Shown: one piece after another, positions 38,701-46,488 of the stretch
How the letters are laid out: each line of letters begins with the position of its first letter
Numbering within the stretch: position 1 is the stretch's first letter
Source of the DNA: Deltaproteobacteria bacterium
Lineage (GTDB): Bacteria > Myxococcota_A > UBA9042 > PHBI01
DNA length: 64,000 nt
Assembly (NCBI GenBank): GCA_020632715.1
Contig: JACKFA010000010.1
Location: forward strand, 1-64,000
Direction of reading: 5' to 3'
Notes under the pieces: model-generated
Database searches by the model: none
Told to the model about the DNA's origin: nothing
The model's input: the letters and a program-made list of their open reading frames with translations, nothing else
Program-made: the position numbers and the translations under genes

Positions 38701-40872
38701 TCACATCCCGTAGACCCGCTCCGCGGCGTGCCACACGCAGACCGGCTTCGGGAGGGCCGCCCACGCGGCCGGCGCGGGGGCGCCGCCGGCCATCGGCGGG
38801 CCGTTCGGGTTCACGTGGCCTACGGCGAGGTCGTCGACGTCGTGGATCCCGCCCGTCGGCCCCCACCAGGTCATCGCCGTGTTCGTGCGGTCGACGCACG
38901 GCCACTGCTCGGGCGGCGCGAACGTGGCGAGCGGGCGCCCGCAGCGGCCACAGGGGCCGGCGAGGCTGTTGTAGAACGCGGGCGTCGCGGCGCGCACCGG
39001 GTTCGCGCGGCAGGCGCCGAAGTGCGCGAGCTCGGAGTCGGCGTCGGTGTTCGAGTTGTGGCCGTACATGCCGGTGATCCGGCGCGTCCGCGCGCCGGTG
39101 TCGAGGAACGACGCCTGGGTCGGGTAGGGCGCGGTGGGCGCGTAGCAGTGGGTGAAGGGGTCGCTCCAGTTGCCGAGCGCCCAGGACATCCAGTTCAGGT
39201 AGCTGCTGCCGCCCACGTAGCGGACGGCGAGCGCGCCCTCGGCGTTGACCCAGCCGTTGCGCGGCTGCGGGCGCATCGGGGCCCCGGCCCAGGTGCGCAC
39301 CATCTGCCCGGGTGCGGTCTGACCGCCGGGCTCGGCGGGGGCGAAGGCGCCGCCGGCGCCGGCCGAGGGGATGACGTAGCTGCAGTTGCCGCAGACGGCG
39401 TCGCAGTAGCCGTCCTTGGCGACGTTGAGGCAGGTGCCGGCGTCGCGCCCCGTCTGGAGGGCGCTGTCGCGCGGGCGCGAGGGGAGGGCGCCGCCCTGGG
39501 GCGGAGCGTGAACCTCGTTCACGGCGAGGAGGCGCATCGGGATGAGGCCGCGGCGGCGGTACCAGCCGTCGGTCGGGACGCGCTCGGCGAGGGTGCGGCC
39601 GTGGTTGAAGAAGCGCTGGTTCAGGAGCGCCGCGGGGCCGCCGCAGAGAGCGGCGGAGTCGATGGCGTGGGCGATGGAGACGGGCTCGTCGGCGGTGGTC
39701 TCACCGCCCGGGTTGCTCGTGCGCATGTTGAACTGCGCGGGCTCGGTGACGCGGGCGCCGACGGCCCAGAGGTCGCCGCGGGCGTCGCGCCAGGGGCGCG
39801 CGGCGAGGGCGGGGCGGAGGTTCCCGGGGGCGGCGGGCTTCGGGACGCCGTTCGGCCAGAAGCGGGCGTCCCAGTCGTAGGCGTAGCCGATGACGCCGAT
39901 GCCCTGGTGCTCGCCCCAGCCGAAGGTGCCGCCGACGTTGTACTGGGTGACCCAGAAGCTGTAGCGGTCGGTGTGGTCGGTGCACCAGGGGTGGCAGGCG
40001 CCGAGGACGAAGGCGCGGCCGCCGGCGCGGCGCGCGGCGCAGGGCGGGGCCGCGGGCGGGCAGGGGCAGCGGACGCGGGTGCCGCAGTCGGCGTCGCCGT
40101 CGCCGACCCAGGTGTAGCCCATGCCGGGGTGGCGGGCGCAGAAGCTCGCGACGGAGCTGTCGCTGCGGAGATCGGGCCAGTCCTCGGCGCCGGGGTCGAA
40201 GCCGGGGGCGTGGCAGTCGGCGGCGCCGCCGGGCGTGCAGACGCCGCGGTCGTTGCACGCGCCGCCGAGGACGCAGTCCGCGTCGACGACGCAGGCGATC
40301 TGATCGTCGAGGGCGACCGACGGGGGACCCTCGCTCGGGCCGACGCAGCCAGCGTCGGCGTCCGTGACATCCGGGACGTCGTCACAGGTGTCACAGGCGT
40401 CGTCGGCGTCGTCGGTGGTGTCTTCGGCGACGTCTTGGGCGTCGTCGTCGGTGTCTTCGGCGACGTCGGCGTCGTCGTCGGTGTCCGTGTCGGCGTCGGC
40501 GTCGTCGTCGGTGTCGACGTCGGCGTCGGCGTCGTCGCCGCCGTCCACGTCCTCCCAGACGTCCTCCGCGTCGCCGTCGTCGACGGTGTCGACCGCGGTC
40601 TCGTTGGCGTCGACGTCGTCGGCGACGTCCGCCCGCACGTCGGCGGGCACGGTGTCGCCGGGGTTCGCGTCCCACGGGCCGGTGTCGTCGTCGAGGGTGG
40701 CGTCGGCGCTCATCGCGTCGACCGGCAGTGACAGCCCGGCCGACGAGCGCTCGAGGCGCCCGGGCTCCTCGAGCTCGCCGCAGGCCCCCCCGAGCCCGAG
40801 CGCGAACACTGCCACAGCGAGCGACGCGCCCCTCAATGTCAGCGCGCCGCGAGATAGCGAGTCGATCCCCAT
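38701..40872 (-). CDS. Lipoprotein with Asp/Thr-rich stalk and Cys-containing domain
   Basis: 723 aa from ATG 40872 (GGGGGAG ribosome site; longer frame to 40926 lacks one). Lipobox LGGAC (Cys31). Residues about 55-165 are an acidic stalk of DD, DA, DT and DV repeats (DDADADVDTDDDADADTDTD). After a small Cys-rich knot (CVVDADCVLGGACNDRGVC) comes a domain of about 500 residues rich in Trp, Gly and Asn with paired cysteines (CHPWCTDHTDRYSFW, YNVGGTFGWGEHQGIG, CDAVCGNCSYVIPSAG). I do not recognise that domain. It ends convergently with the sensor kinase, 24 bp apart. Confidence 0.8.
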   Translation of the reverse strand: MGIDSLSRGALTLRGASLAVAVFALGLGGACGELEEPGRLERSSAGLSLPVDAMSADATLDDDTGPWDANPGDTVPADVRADVADDVDANETAVDTVDDGDAEDVWEDVDGGDDADADVDTDDDADADTDTDDDADVAEDTDDDAQDVAEDTTDDADDACDTCDDVPDVTDADAGCVGPSEGPPSVALDDQIACVVDADCVLGGACNDRGVCTPGGAADCHAPGFDPGAEDWPDLRSDSSVASFCARHPGMGYTWVGDGDADCGTRVRCPCPPAAPPCAARRAGGRAFVLGACHPWCTDHTDRYSFWVTQYNVGGTFGWGEHQGIGVIGYAYDWDARFWPNGVPKPAAPGNLRPALAARPWRDARGDLWAVGARVTEPAQFNMRTSNPGGETTADEPVSIAHAIDSAALCGGPAALLNQRFFNHGRTLAERVPTDGWYRRRGLIPMRLLAVNEVHAPPQGGALPSRPRDSALQTGRDAGTCLNVAKDGYCDAVCGNCSYVIPSAGAGGAFAPAEPGGQTAPGQMVRTWAGAPMRPQPRNGWVNAEGALAVRYVGGSSYLNWMSWALGNWSDPFTHCYAPTAPYPTQASFLDTGARTRRITGMYGHNSNTDADSELAHFGACRANPVRAATPAFYNSLAGPCGRCGRPLATFAPPEQWPCVDRTNTAMTWWGPTGGIHDVDDLAVGHVNPNGPPMAGGAPAPAAWAALPKPVCVWHAAERVYGM

Positions 40873-40984
40873 GTGTCTCCCCCTGACCGAGCGTGGAGTC
40901 GACCGGGACTTCACGCCGCGTGCCACCGCGCGCGATACGCCTCGCGACGGCCCGGAGAGCGGTCGAGAGCGCGACTCACCGCGC

Positions 40985-41007
40985 CGAATTCCAGTCGCCG
41001 GAATTCG
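40985..41007. promoter_or_regulatory. Perfect 8-bp dyad CGAATTCC-N7-GGAATTCG
   Basis: Arms 40985-40992 and 41000-41007 are exact reverse complements with a 7-bp spacer (23 bp in all). It lies between the divergent lipoprotein gene (start 40872) and the beta-ureidopropionase gene, about 42 bp upstream of the predicted -35. The A/T-rich core stands out in this GC-rich DNA. The position suits an activator or a shared regulator of both genes. Confidence 0.55.
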
Positions 41008-41048
41008 CTCGCTGTCCCGATGTCACACCGCGGCGCGCGCGCTTGCCG

Positions 41049-41077
41049 CTGACGACGCGCGAATCGTCCGGTAGGAT
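41049..41077 (+). promoter_or_regulatory. Sigma-70-like promoter of the beta-ureidopropionase gene
   Basis: CTGACG (41049-41054) and TAGGAT (41072-41077) are separated by 17 bp, each matching 4 of 6 consensus bases. Transcription would start near 41084, giving a leader of about 47 bases before ATG 41131. Confidence 0.45.
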
Positions 41078-41130
41078 GCTCGACGCGAGCGACCGCTACG
41101 CGCCGGACCACCCGAACGACGAGACGCGCC

Positions 41131-42417
41131 ATGGCTGAGAAGACCGAGCTCGAGAGCCTCGAGAGCCTCCTCCGCAAGCTCCCGAAGGAAGACCAGGCCG
41201 AGGCCTTCCGGATCCTCTACGGGAACCTCCCGGACGAGCTGCCCGTGACGCCCGCGGCCGCCGCCCTCGCCGAGCAGCACGACTTCGACGTCGCCGCCTA
41301 CCGCTTCAAGTCGACCCCCGAGCAGCGCCGCGCGGCGCGCATCGTGCGGATCGGCGTCATCCAGACGCAGATCGTCGAGTCCACGTCGGCCCCGGTCGAC
41401 GACCAGTTCCGCGCGATCTGCGAGCGCACCGAGAAGCTCGTCCACGCGGCCGGTGCCATGGGGGTCAACGTCCTCGGCCTCCAGGAGGCGTGGACGATGC
41501 CCTTCGCCTTCTGCACGCGCGAGAAGGAGCCCTGGCTCGAGTTCGCCGAGCCCGTCGACGGCCCGTCGACCCGCTTCCTCGCCCGCCTCGCGCGCCAGTA
41601 CGACATGGTCATCGTCTCGCCGATCCTCGAGCGCGACGAGGCCCACGGCGGCACGATCCACAACACCGCCGTCGTCATCGGCAACCGCGGGAACATCATC
41701 GGCTTCCACCGGAAGAACCACATCCCGCGCGTCGGCGACTTCAACGAGTCGACCTACTACATGGAGGGCAACACCGGGCACCCGGTGTTCGCCACGCAGT
41801 ACGGCAAGGTCGGCGTCAACATCTGCTACGGCCGGCACCATCCGCTGAACTGGCTCATGTTCGGCCTGAACGGGGCGGAGATCGTGTTCAACCCGTCGGC
41901 CACCGTCGGCGCCCTGTCGGAGCCGCTCTGGCCCATCGAGGCGCGCTGCGCGGCCATCGCGAACAACTACTTCGCCGCCGGCATCAACCGCATCGGCACG
42001 GAGTCGTTCCCGAACGCCTTCACCTCGGGCGACGGCAAGAAGGCCCACCACGACTTCGGGCACTTCTACGGCTCGAGCTACGTGACGGCGCCCGACGGCT
42101 CGCGCACCCCGGGCCTCTCGCGCACGCGCGACGGGCTCCTCGTGAGCGAGATCGACCTGAACCACTGCCGGCAGGTGCGCGACAAGTGGGGCTTCCAGAT
42201 GACCTCCCGCCTCGCCGAGTACGCCGAGGACCTGACGCGCGCCGCCGCGCACGACTTCCGCCCGCAGGTGATCTCCGACACTGGCCTCCAGTGGGAGCAG
42301 GACCCCATCGCGGTGCGCCACGAGTCGTCGCCGCGCCTGTCCGCGCCGGCGCCGAGCGTGGAGTTCGCCGGCAAGAGCGCGCCGTCCGAGGCGAAGTCGG
42401 GCAAGAAGAACAAGTAG
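41131..42417 (+). CDS. Beta-ureidopropionase (N-carbamoyl-beta-alanine amidohydrolase), eukaryote-type
   Basis: 428 aa nitrilase-superfamily enzyme that would hydrolyse N-carbamoyl-beta-alanine to beta-alanine, CO2 and ammonia, the last step of reductive pyrimidine breakdown. The catalytic triad is Glu119 (LQEAWTMPFAFCTREK), Lys195 (HRKNHIPRVGDFNESTYYME) and Cys232 (VNICYGRHHPLNWLM). Those blocks match animal UPB1 nearly residue for residue from memory, as do the N-terminal cap (FRILYGNLPDELPV) and the SRTPGLSRTRDGLLV segment; length and residue numbering also agree. Only the C-terminal 40 residues (Lys/Ser-rich) are extra. The neighbouring coaA gene uses the pathway product downstream. Family assignment is firm; substrate is inferred from the close match. 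Confidence 0.93.
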   Translation: MAEKTELESLESLLRKLPKEDQAEAFRILYGNLPDELPVTPAAAALAEQHDFDVAAYRFKSTPEQRRAARIVRIGVIQTQIVESTSAPVDDQFRAICERTEKLVHAAGAMGVNVLGLQEAWTMPFAFCTREKEPWLEFAEPVDGPSTRFLARLARQYDMVIVSPILERDEAHGGTIHNTAVVIGNRGNIIGFHRKNHIPRVGDFNESTYYMEGNTGHPVFATQYGKVGVNICYGRHHPLNWLMFGLNGAEIVFNPSATVGALSEPLWPIEARCAAIANNYFAAGINRIGTESFPNAFTSGDGKKAHHDFGHFYGSSYVTAPDGSRTPGLSRTRDGLLVSEIDLNHCRQVRDKWGFQMTSRLAEYAEDLTRAAAHDFRPQVISDTGLQWEQDPIAVRHESSPRLSAPAPSVEFAGKSAPSEAKSGKKNK

Positions 42418-42440
42418 GGGCCAGGGTCGGCGCGGGCCGG

Positions 42441-42468
42441 GCGAGCTTTTACCGCGGTAAATGCTCGC
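42441..42468. promoter_or_regulatory. 28-bp near-perfect palindrome between beta-ureidopropionase and coaA
   Basis: The two 14-bp halves (42441-42454 and 42455-42468) are reverse complements except one T/T pair (42447/42462). The core TTTACCGCGGTAAA is perfect, flanked by GCGAGCT and TGCTCGC-type arms. It lies 24 bp past one stop and 22 bp before the coaA ATG at 42491, and covers an alternative ATG (42461). It may be an operator for a dimeric regulator, or as RNA a hairpin with a CGCG loop that acts as terminator or translation control. No T tract follows, which favours DNA binding. Confidence 0.65.
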
Positions 42469-42490
42469 GCCGGAGCGCCGCGGGTGTCGC

Positions 42491-43411
42491 ATGACGAAGT
42501 CCTGGAGCCCCTACACCGACATCGCGCGCGCCGAGTGGGCGCCGCTCGCGACCTGGGACACGCGGCCGCTGGCGGACCGCGAGATCGCGGCGCTCGGCGG
42601 CGTCATCGAGACGCTGACCCTCGCCGAGGTCGAGGAGATCTACCTCCCCCTCGCGCGGCTCATCCGGCTGCGGGTGAACGCGGCGCGGGCGCTGTCGAAC
42701 GCGCAGAACGACTTCCTCGGGCGGCCGCGCGGGCGGGTGCCGTTCGTCATCGGGCTCGCGGGGAGCGTCGCGGCCGGGAAGTCGACGACGGCGCGCGCGC
42801 TCGAGGCGCTCCTGACGCGGGCGGCGCCGAAGCTCTCGGTCGCGCGCGTGACGACCGACGGCTTCCTGTGGCCGAACGCGGAGCTCGAGCGGCGCGGGAT
42901 CATGCGCAAGAAGGGGTTCCCGGAGAGCTACGACGTGCGCGCGCTGCTCGCGTTCGTGACGGAGCTGAAGTCGGGAGCGCCCGAGGTGGCGTGCCCGGTC
43001 TACTCGCACCAGCACTACGACATCACCGAGGAGCGGGTGGTGCTGAGGCAGCCGGACGTCGCGATCATCGAGGGGCTGAACGTCCTCCAGACCGGCCAGA
43101 GCGGCGTCTTCGTGTCGGACTACTTCGACTTCAGCGTGTACGTCGACGCGGACGAGGTCGACCTGCGCGCGTGGTACCTCGAGCGCTTCGAGCGCCTGCG
43201 GGCGACCGCCTTCCGCGACGCCGAGAACTACTTCCACCGCTACGCGCGGCTCGACGAGGCGGAGGCGCGGCGGGTGGCCGTCGGGTTCTGGGAGGACATC
43301 AACCTCTTGAACCTGAACGAGAACATCATCCACACGCGGGAGCGGGCGGACCTCATCCTCGAGAAGGGGCGCGACCACCGGATCCGCAAGGTGCGCCTCC
43401 GGAAGGCGTGA
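42491..43411 (+). CDS. coaA: Type I pantothenate kinase
   Basis: 306 aa from ATG 42491. Phosphorylates pantothenate with ATP, the first committed step of CoA synthesis. The P-loop is GSVAAGKSTTA; other family blocks are present: EVEEIYLPLARLI, VTTDGFLWPNAELERRG, MRKKGFPESYDVRAL, CPVYSHQHYD, IIEGLNVLQTG, and RERADLILEK. Length and motif order match E. coli CoaA. An ATG at 42461 would add 10 residues but lies in the palindrome and the added residues are not family-like, so 42491 is preferred. Its product pathway consumes beta-alanine (through pantothenate), which the upstream gene would supply. Confidence 0.95.
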   Translation: MTKSWSPYTDIARAEWAPLATWDTRPLADREIAALGGVIETLTLAEVEEIYLPLARLIRLRVNAARALSNAQNDFLGRPRGRVPFVIGLAGSVAAGKSTTARALEALLTRAAPKLSVARVTTDGFLWPNAELERRGIMRKKGFPESYDVRALLAFVTELKSGAPEVACPVYSHQHYDITEERVVLRQPDVAIIEGLNVLQTGQSGVFVSDYFDFSVYVDADEVDLRAWYLERFERLRATAFRDAENYFHRYARLDEAEARRVAVGFWEDINLLNLNENIIHTRERADLILEKGRDHRIRKVRLRKA

Positions 43412-43677
43412 ACCCGGAGAGCGCCCCGCTGGCCGCGGTGTCTCGCGAGGTCAGGGGCAAAGAAGGCCGCGCCGGGAGCACCTCTCGTCGATCCTACACC
43501 CCGCAGATGCCGCTGAATGGCCGGCCTCGCGCTGGCGTATGGTCATGCGCGTAGGCCACTCCGGGGGGCATCGACCTCCGGCGCCTGCGTCGACCTCCTG
43601 CCAGCTTCTCCACGAAACCCAGACCTTCGCCACCCGCCCGGCGACCTCGATCGGGTCGACTCGAGCAAGGAGTCTCT
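43412..43677. other. 266-bp gap without gene
   Basis: No convincing ORF, RNA gene or promoter pair was found. A -10-like TATGGT at 43538-43543 has no matching -35. The only clear signal is the AAGGAG ribosome site at the right edge for the gene at 43678. Confidence 0.5.
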
Positions 43678-45756
43678 ATGCGCTTCGTCCCGCTGACCGC
43701 GGCCTCCCTCGTGACCGCGTCGCTTCTCCTCGCGCCCGCGGCCGAGGCCGCCAACCGCCCGCGCTGGACCCATGTGGTGCTCACCCACGGGCGCGACCTC
43801 GCGACGCGCCTGAACGTCACCTACGTCACCGACACGGCCGGGGAGGCGAGCTCGGCGACGGCCAGGTTCCTCGCGCCCTTCGACGGGCCGAGCCCGTACG
43901 CGTCGACCGTCGCGCTGACGCCGGCGGCGACCTTCATCGCGGTCGCGCGCACCCGCATCGGGTTCAGCGCCGACGCGACCGGCTTCACCTACCCGCTCTC
44001 GGTGGTGGTGCGCGACGGCTTGGGCGGCGCGACGACGCTCCGCCTCGACGCCACCGTGCGCGCCGCGGGCGGCGAGGACGAGGCCGACGCCGCCGCCGCC
44101 GACAGCGCGTCGGGCGCGGAGATCGTCGCCCTCGCGGACGAGGACGGCGACGGGACGCCCGACTCCTACCGCCTGACGCTGACGGTCTCCGGCGACACCG
44201 GGGTCGCCCTGAAGGACGTGTCGGTCGCGTTCCTCGACGACCACGAGGGCCCGGCACCCCACGCGAGGTCGCTCACGATGCCGTTCAAGGCGTTCAAGCA
44301 GGACTTCGCGAGCGCGGCGCTCTACTTCGACGGCGACCCGTCGCGCTACGTCTACGCGCTCGCGCTCACGCCGAACGACGCCGACGGCGCGGCCTCCGGC
44401 GAGACGACGTCGTTCAGCGTGAAGGTGAAGGCGGAGCTCGGGCCCGCGAGCGTCGGGACGGTCGCCGTGCGCACCGCGCCCGTGGCGGAGATCTGCGCCG
44501 GGGGGCCCGAGGAGGGCGCGGGCGAGGCCATCCGCTGCTCGGACGACGAGCTCGCGCTGCTCGTGGAGCGCCTCGCCGACCTCCACGAGATCGCGGCGCT
44601 CGCCGAGGCCGCGGCGGCCGAGGCCGAGGCGAGGGCCGCCTACCTCGCGGGCAAGGACCCGATGGCGTGGACGACCGCGGCGGCCGACATGGAGGCGCTG
44701 CTCACGGCCGCGGCCGCGGCGGAGGCGCGCGCGCAGATCGCCGGCGACGTCGTCGCGGACGCGCTCGCGGGCCTGTCGGCGGAGGAGCTCGTGCGCGTGG
44801 GGCAGCTCGTGGACGCGCTCCATCCCGAGGCGCAGGAGACGATGACGGCGTACGAGGCCGGCCAGGCGCTCGGCGGCGGCTTCTTCCTGTCGGGGGTGAC
44901 GCCCGTGCCGGTCGCGGAGGGCGAGGTGGTGTTCGACCACCAGATCGTCGTGGACGGCTTCGCCTTCGACCCGCGCGAGGTGCTCGACGCCCTCCGGAGC
45001 GGCGCGTCGGTGCGCACGCAGAAGACCCACCCGACCGGGCTCCGCCTCGGGATCAGCAAGGGCTGGGAGAAGTGCCAGGTCGTCTGGGACAGCCTGGCGA
45101 CGACCCCGGAGGCCGAGCTGGCGCTCCACCCGGCGTTCGAGGGCGCGAGCGTCGCGGTCGTCGTCGGCCTCCCGCAGAACGACGCGATCGCGGTCCGCGC
45201 CGCGGCGGCCGCCGCGTACGGGCGGCTCCTCGACGGCGCGGCCGCGAGCCTCGCGGCGCGGAACGGCGGCGGCACGTGGACGAGCGATCCGGTGGTCCTG
45301 CGCCACCGCTACGACGCGCAGGCCGGGCAGGCGCTCTCGCTGCCGGGGGTGTTGAACGTGTTGAACGGCGACGCCGGGGCGCTCACGGTGAGCCTCGTCG
45401 ACGGCGCGACGGCGTTCATCGCGGGCGACGGCGTGGCCTACGACGCCGACGCGGTGTCCGCGCACGTGAACGGCGGTGGCCTCACGGGCGCGTGGACCTT
45501 CGACGACCTCGCGGCGCAGGACGCGTCGGTCGCGTGGCGCCTCGGCGCGCCGGCGGCGAGCGTCGACGACGCCGCGGCCGCGACGCAGCTCGCGGCCCGG
45601 AGCGCGGCCAAGGAGGCCGGGATCGTCGCGGCGCTGCGGCAGCAGATCGCCGGCGCGAGCGACGCGATCCAGGCGCTGCAAGACGGCCCCACCCGCATCC
45701 GCCGCCGCGACAAGGGCGGCTTCGTCGTCGACATCGACGGCATCACGGCGCCCTGA
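43678..45756 (+). CDS. Secreted protein of unknown function
   Basis: 692 aa from ATG 43678 behind a good ribosome site (AAGGAG, 7 bp). Signal peptide with probable cleavage after AEA (about residue 24). The N-terminal 250 residues contain two beta-sandwich-like segments (RLNVTYVTDTAGEASSATAR; YRLTLTVSGDTGVALKDVSV) with a calcium-like loop ADEDGDGTPDSYR. A central stretch (about 290-400) is long, Ala/Glu-rich and alpha-helical, probably coiled. The C-terminal part again is beta-rich with few cysteines and ends in a charged segment (RIRRRDKGGFVVDIDGI). I do not recognise the family. It has no anchor, so it may be periplasmic or released. Confidence 0.75.
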   Translation: MRFVPLTAASLVTASLLLAPAAEAANRPRWTHVVLTHGRDLATRLNVTYVTDTAGEASSATARFLAPFDGPSPYASTVALTPAATFIAVARTRIGFSADATGFTYPLSVVVRDGLGGATTLRLDATVRAAGGEDEADAAAADSASGAEIVALADEDGDGTPDSYRLTLTVSGDTGVALKDVSVAFLDDHEGPAPHARSLTMPFKAFKQDFASAALYFDGDPSRYVYALALTPNDADGAASGETTSFSVKVKAELGPASVGTVAVRTAPVAEICAGGPEEGAGEAIRCSDDELALLVERLADLHEIAALAEAAAAEAEARAAYLAGKDPMAWTTAAADMEALLTAAAAAEARAQIAGDVVADALAGLSAEELVRVGQLVDALHPEAQETMTAYEAGQALGGGFFLSGVTPVPVAEGEVVFDHQIVVDGFAFDPREVLDALRSGASVRTQKTHPTGLRLGISKGWEKCQVVWDSLATTPEAELALHPAFEGASVAVVVGLPQNDAIAVRAAAAAAYGRLLDGAAASLAARNGGGTWTSDPVVLRHRYDAQAGQALSLPGVLNVLNGDAGALTVSLVDGATAFIAGDGVAYDADAVSAHVNGGGLTGAWTFDDLAAQDASVAWRLGAPAASVDDAAAATQLAARSAAKEAGIVAALRQQIAGASDAIQALQDGPTRIRRRDKGGFVVDIDGITAP

Positions 45757-45875
45757 CGACCTCCGGGCCGGGTGCCGGCGCGCGCCATCGCGGGTGCGCG
45801 CCGGCGCCGCGGTCCTCGGCGCGACGTCGACGCGGATGTGACGCGGTCGAGGCTCGTGTGGCATCCTCCATCTGA

Positions 45876-46232
45876 ATGGACGACCGCTTCCACAGCTACA
45901 TCGAGGGCTTTCGCGCCCGCCGCGCGGCCGCGGAGCGCGACGACCGGGCCCGGACGGAGGCCGCGCTCGCGCGCTTGCCTGCGGCCGCCCGTATGCTGCG
46001 CGAGGAGTACGGCGCGACACGCGTCGGGGCGTTCGGCTCGCTCGTGGGCGCCGGTCTCCGGGACGGCTCGGACGTCGACCTCTATGTCGACGCGATCCGT
46101 CACCCGCGCTTCTTCCAGGCCGTCGCGCGGCTGACGGAGCTGTTCGGTCACCCGGTCGACCTCATCGAGCTCGAGGGCGCGCCGCGCTCGCTCCGGGACG
46201 TCATCGAGGCAGAGGGCGTCGATGTCCCCTGA
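45876..46232 (+). CDS. MNT-type nucleotidyltransferase (MntA-like antitoxin)
   Basis: 118 aa minimal nucleotidyltransferase. The motif GSLVGAGLRDGSDVDLYV fits the GSx10DxD signature of MntA antitoxins that add AMP to HEPN toxins; HPVDLIELEGAP supplies the usual third beta strand. An N-terminal helical extension of about 45 residues precedes the fold. The next ORF starts inside its 3' end (11-bp overlap), as in MNT/HEPN pairs. The catalytic Asp residues are intact, so the protein may be functional even though its partner looks damaged. Confidence 0.82.
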   Translation: MDDRFHSYIEGFRARRAAAERDDRARTEAALARLPAAARMLREEYGATRVGAFGSLVGAGLRDGSDVDLYVDAIRHPRFFQAVARLTELFGHPVDLIELEGAPRSLRDVIEAEGVDVP

Positions 46233-46488
46233 TCCCCGCGCGCTCACCCGCCTCGCCGCCGAGGTACGCCGGGACGCCGCGGCGGCGGCCGCGCTCCACG
46301 ACCTCGCGCGCGAAGGCGCCGAGCGGCTCTCCGCCGAGCTCGACGCCTTCCTCGCGTTCCTCTGGCGCGCTCGCGCGCGCCCGGCGTTCCTCTGGCGCGC
46401 TCGCGCGCACCTGACGCGCTACTCGACGACCCCGCCGCCGCTCTCGCAGCACGTCCCCGGCGCGCCGATCACCGCGCCCGGCAGCTGA
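46222..46488 (+). pseudogene. Truncated HEPN-like partner of the MNT protein
   Basis: 88 codons overlapping the MNT gene by 11 bp. The first 40 residues (ALTRLAAEVRRDAAAAAALH) look like the N-terminal helix of HEPN/HepT-type toxins, which are usually about 110-150 aa. Then comes a 10-residue tandem duplication (AFLWRARARP, AFLWRARAHL), and the last 23 codons are antisense to the end of the convergent lipoprotein gene (70-bp overlap). No clear R-x4-6-H nuclease motif remains. I read this as a toxin gene that lost its 3' half by deletion or rearrangement; a short independent gene is the alternative. Confidence 0.5.
46354..46408 (+). repeat. 30-bp tandem duplication in the HEPN-like ORF
   Basis: GCGTTCCTCTGGCGCGCTCG plus CGCGC is found at 46354-46378 and again at 46384-46408, a period of 30 bp. 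It keeps the frame and doubles a 10-residue segment. It marks the point where similarity to a HEPN protein appears to end. Confidence 0.85.

Noticed and set aside
42461..42490. ATG 42461 as the coaA start
   Set aside because: It is inside the 28-bp palindrome and adds residues not seen in the family; ATG 42491 gives the expected N-terminus.
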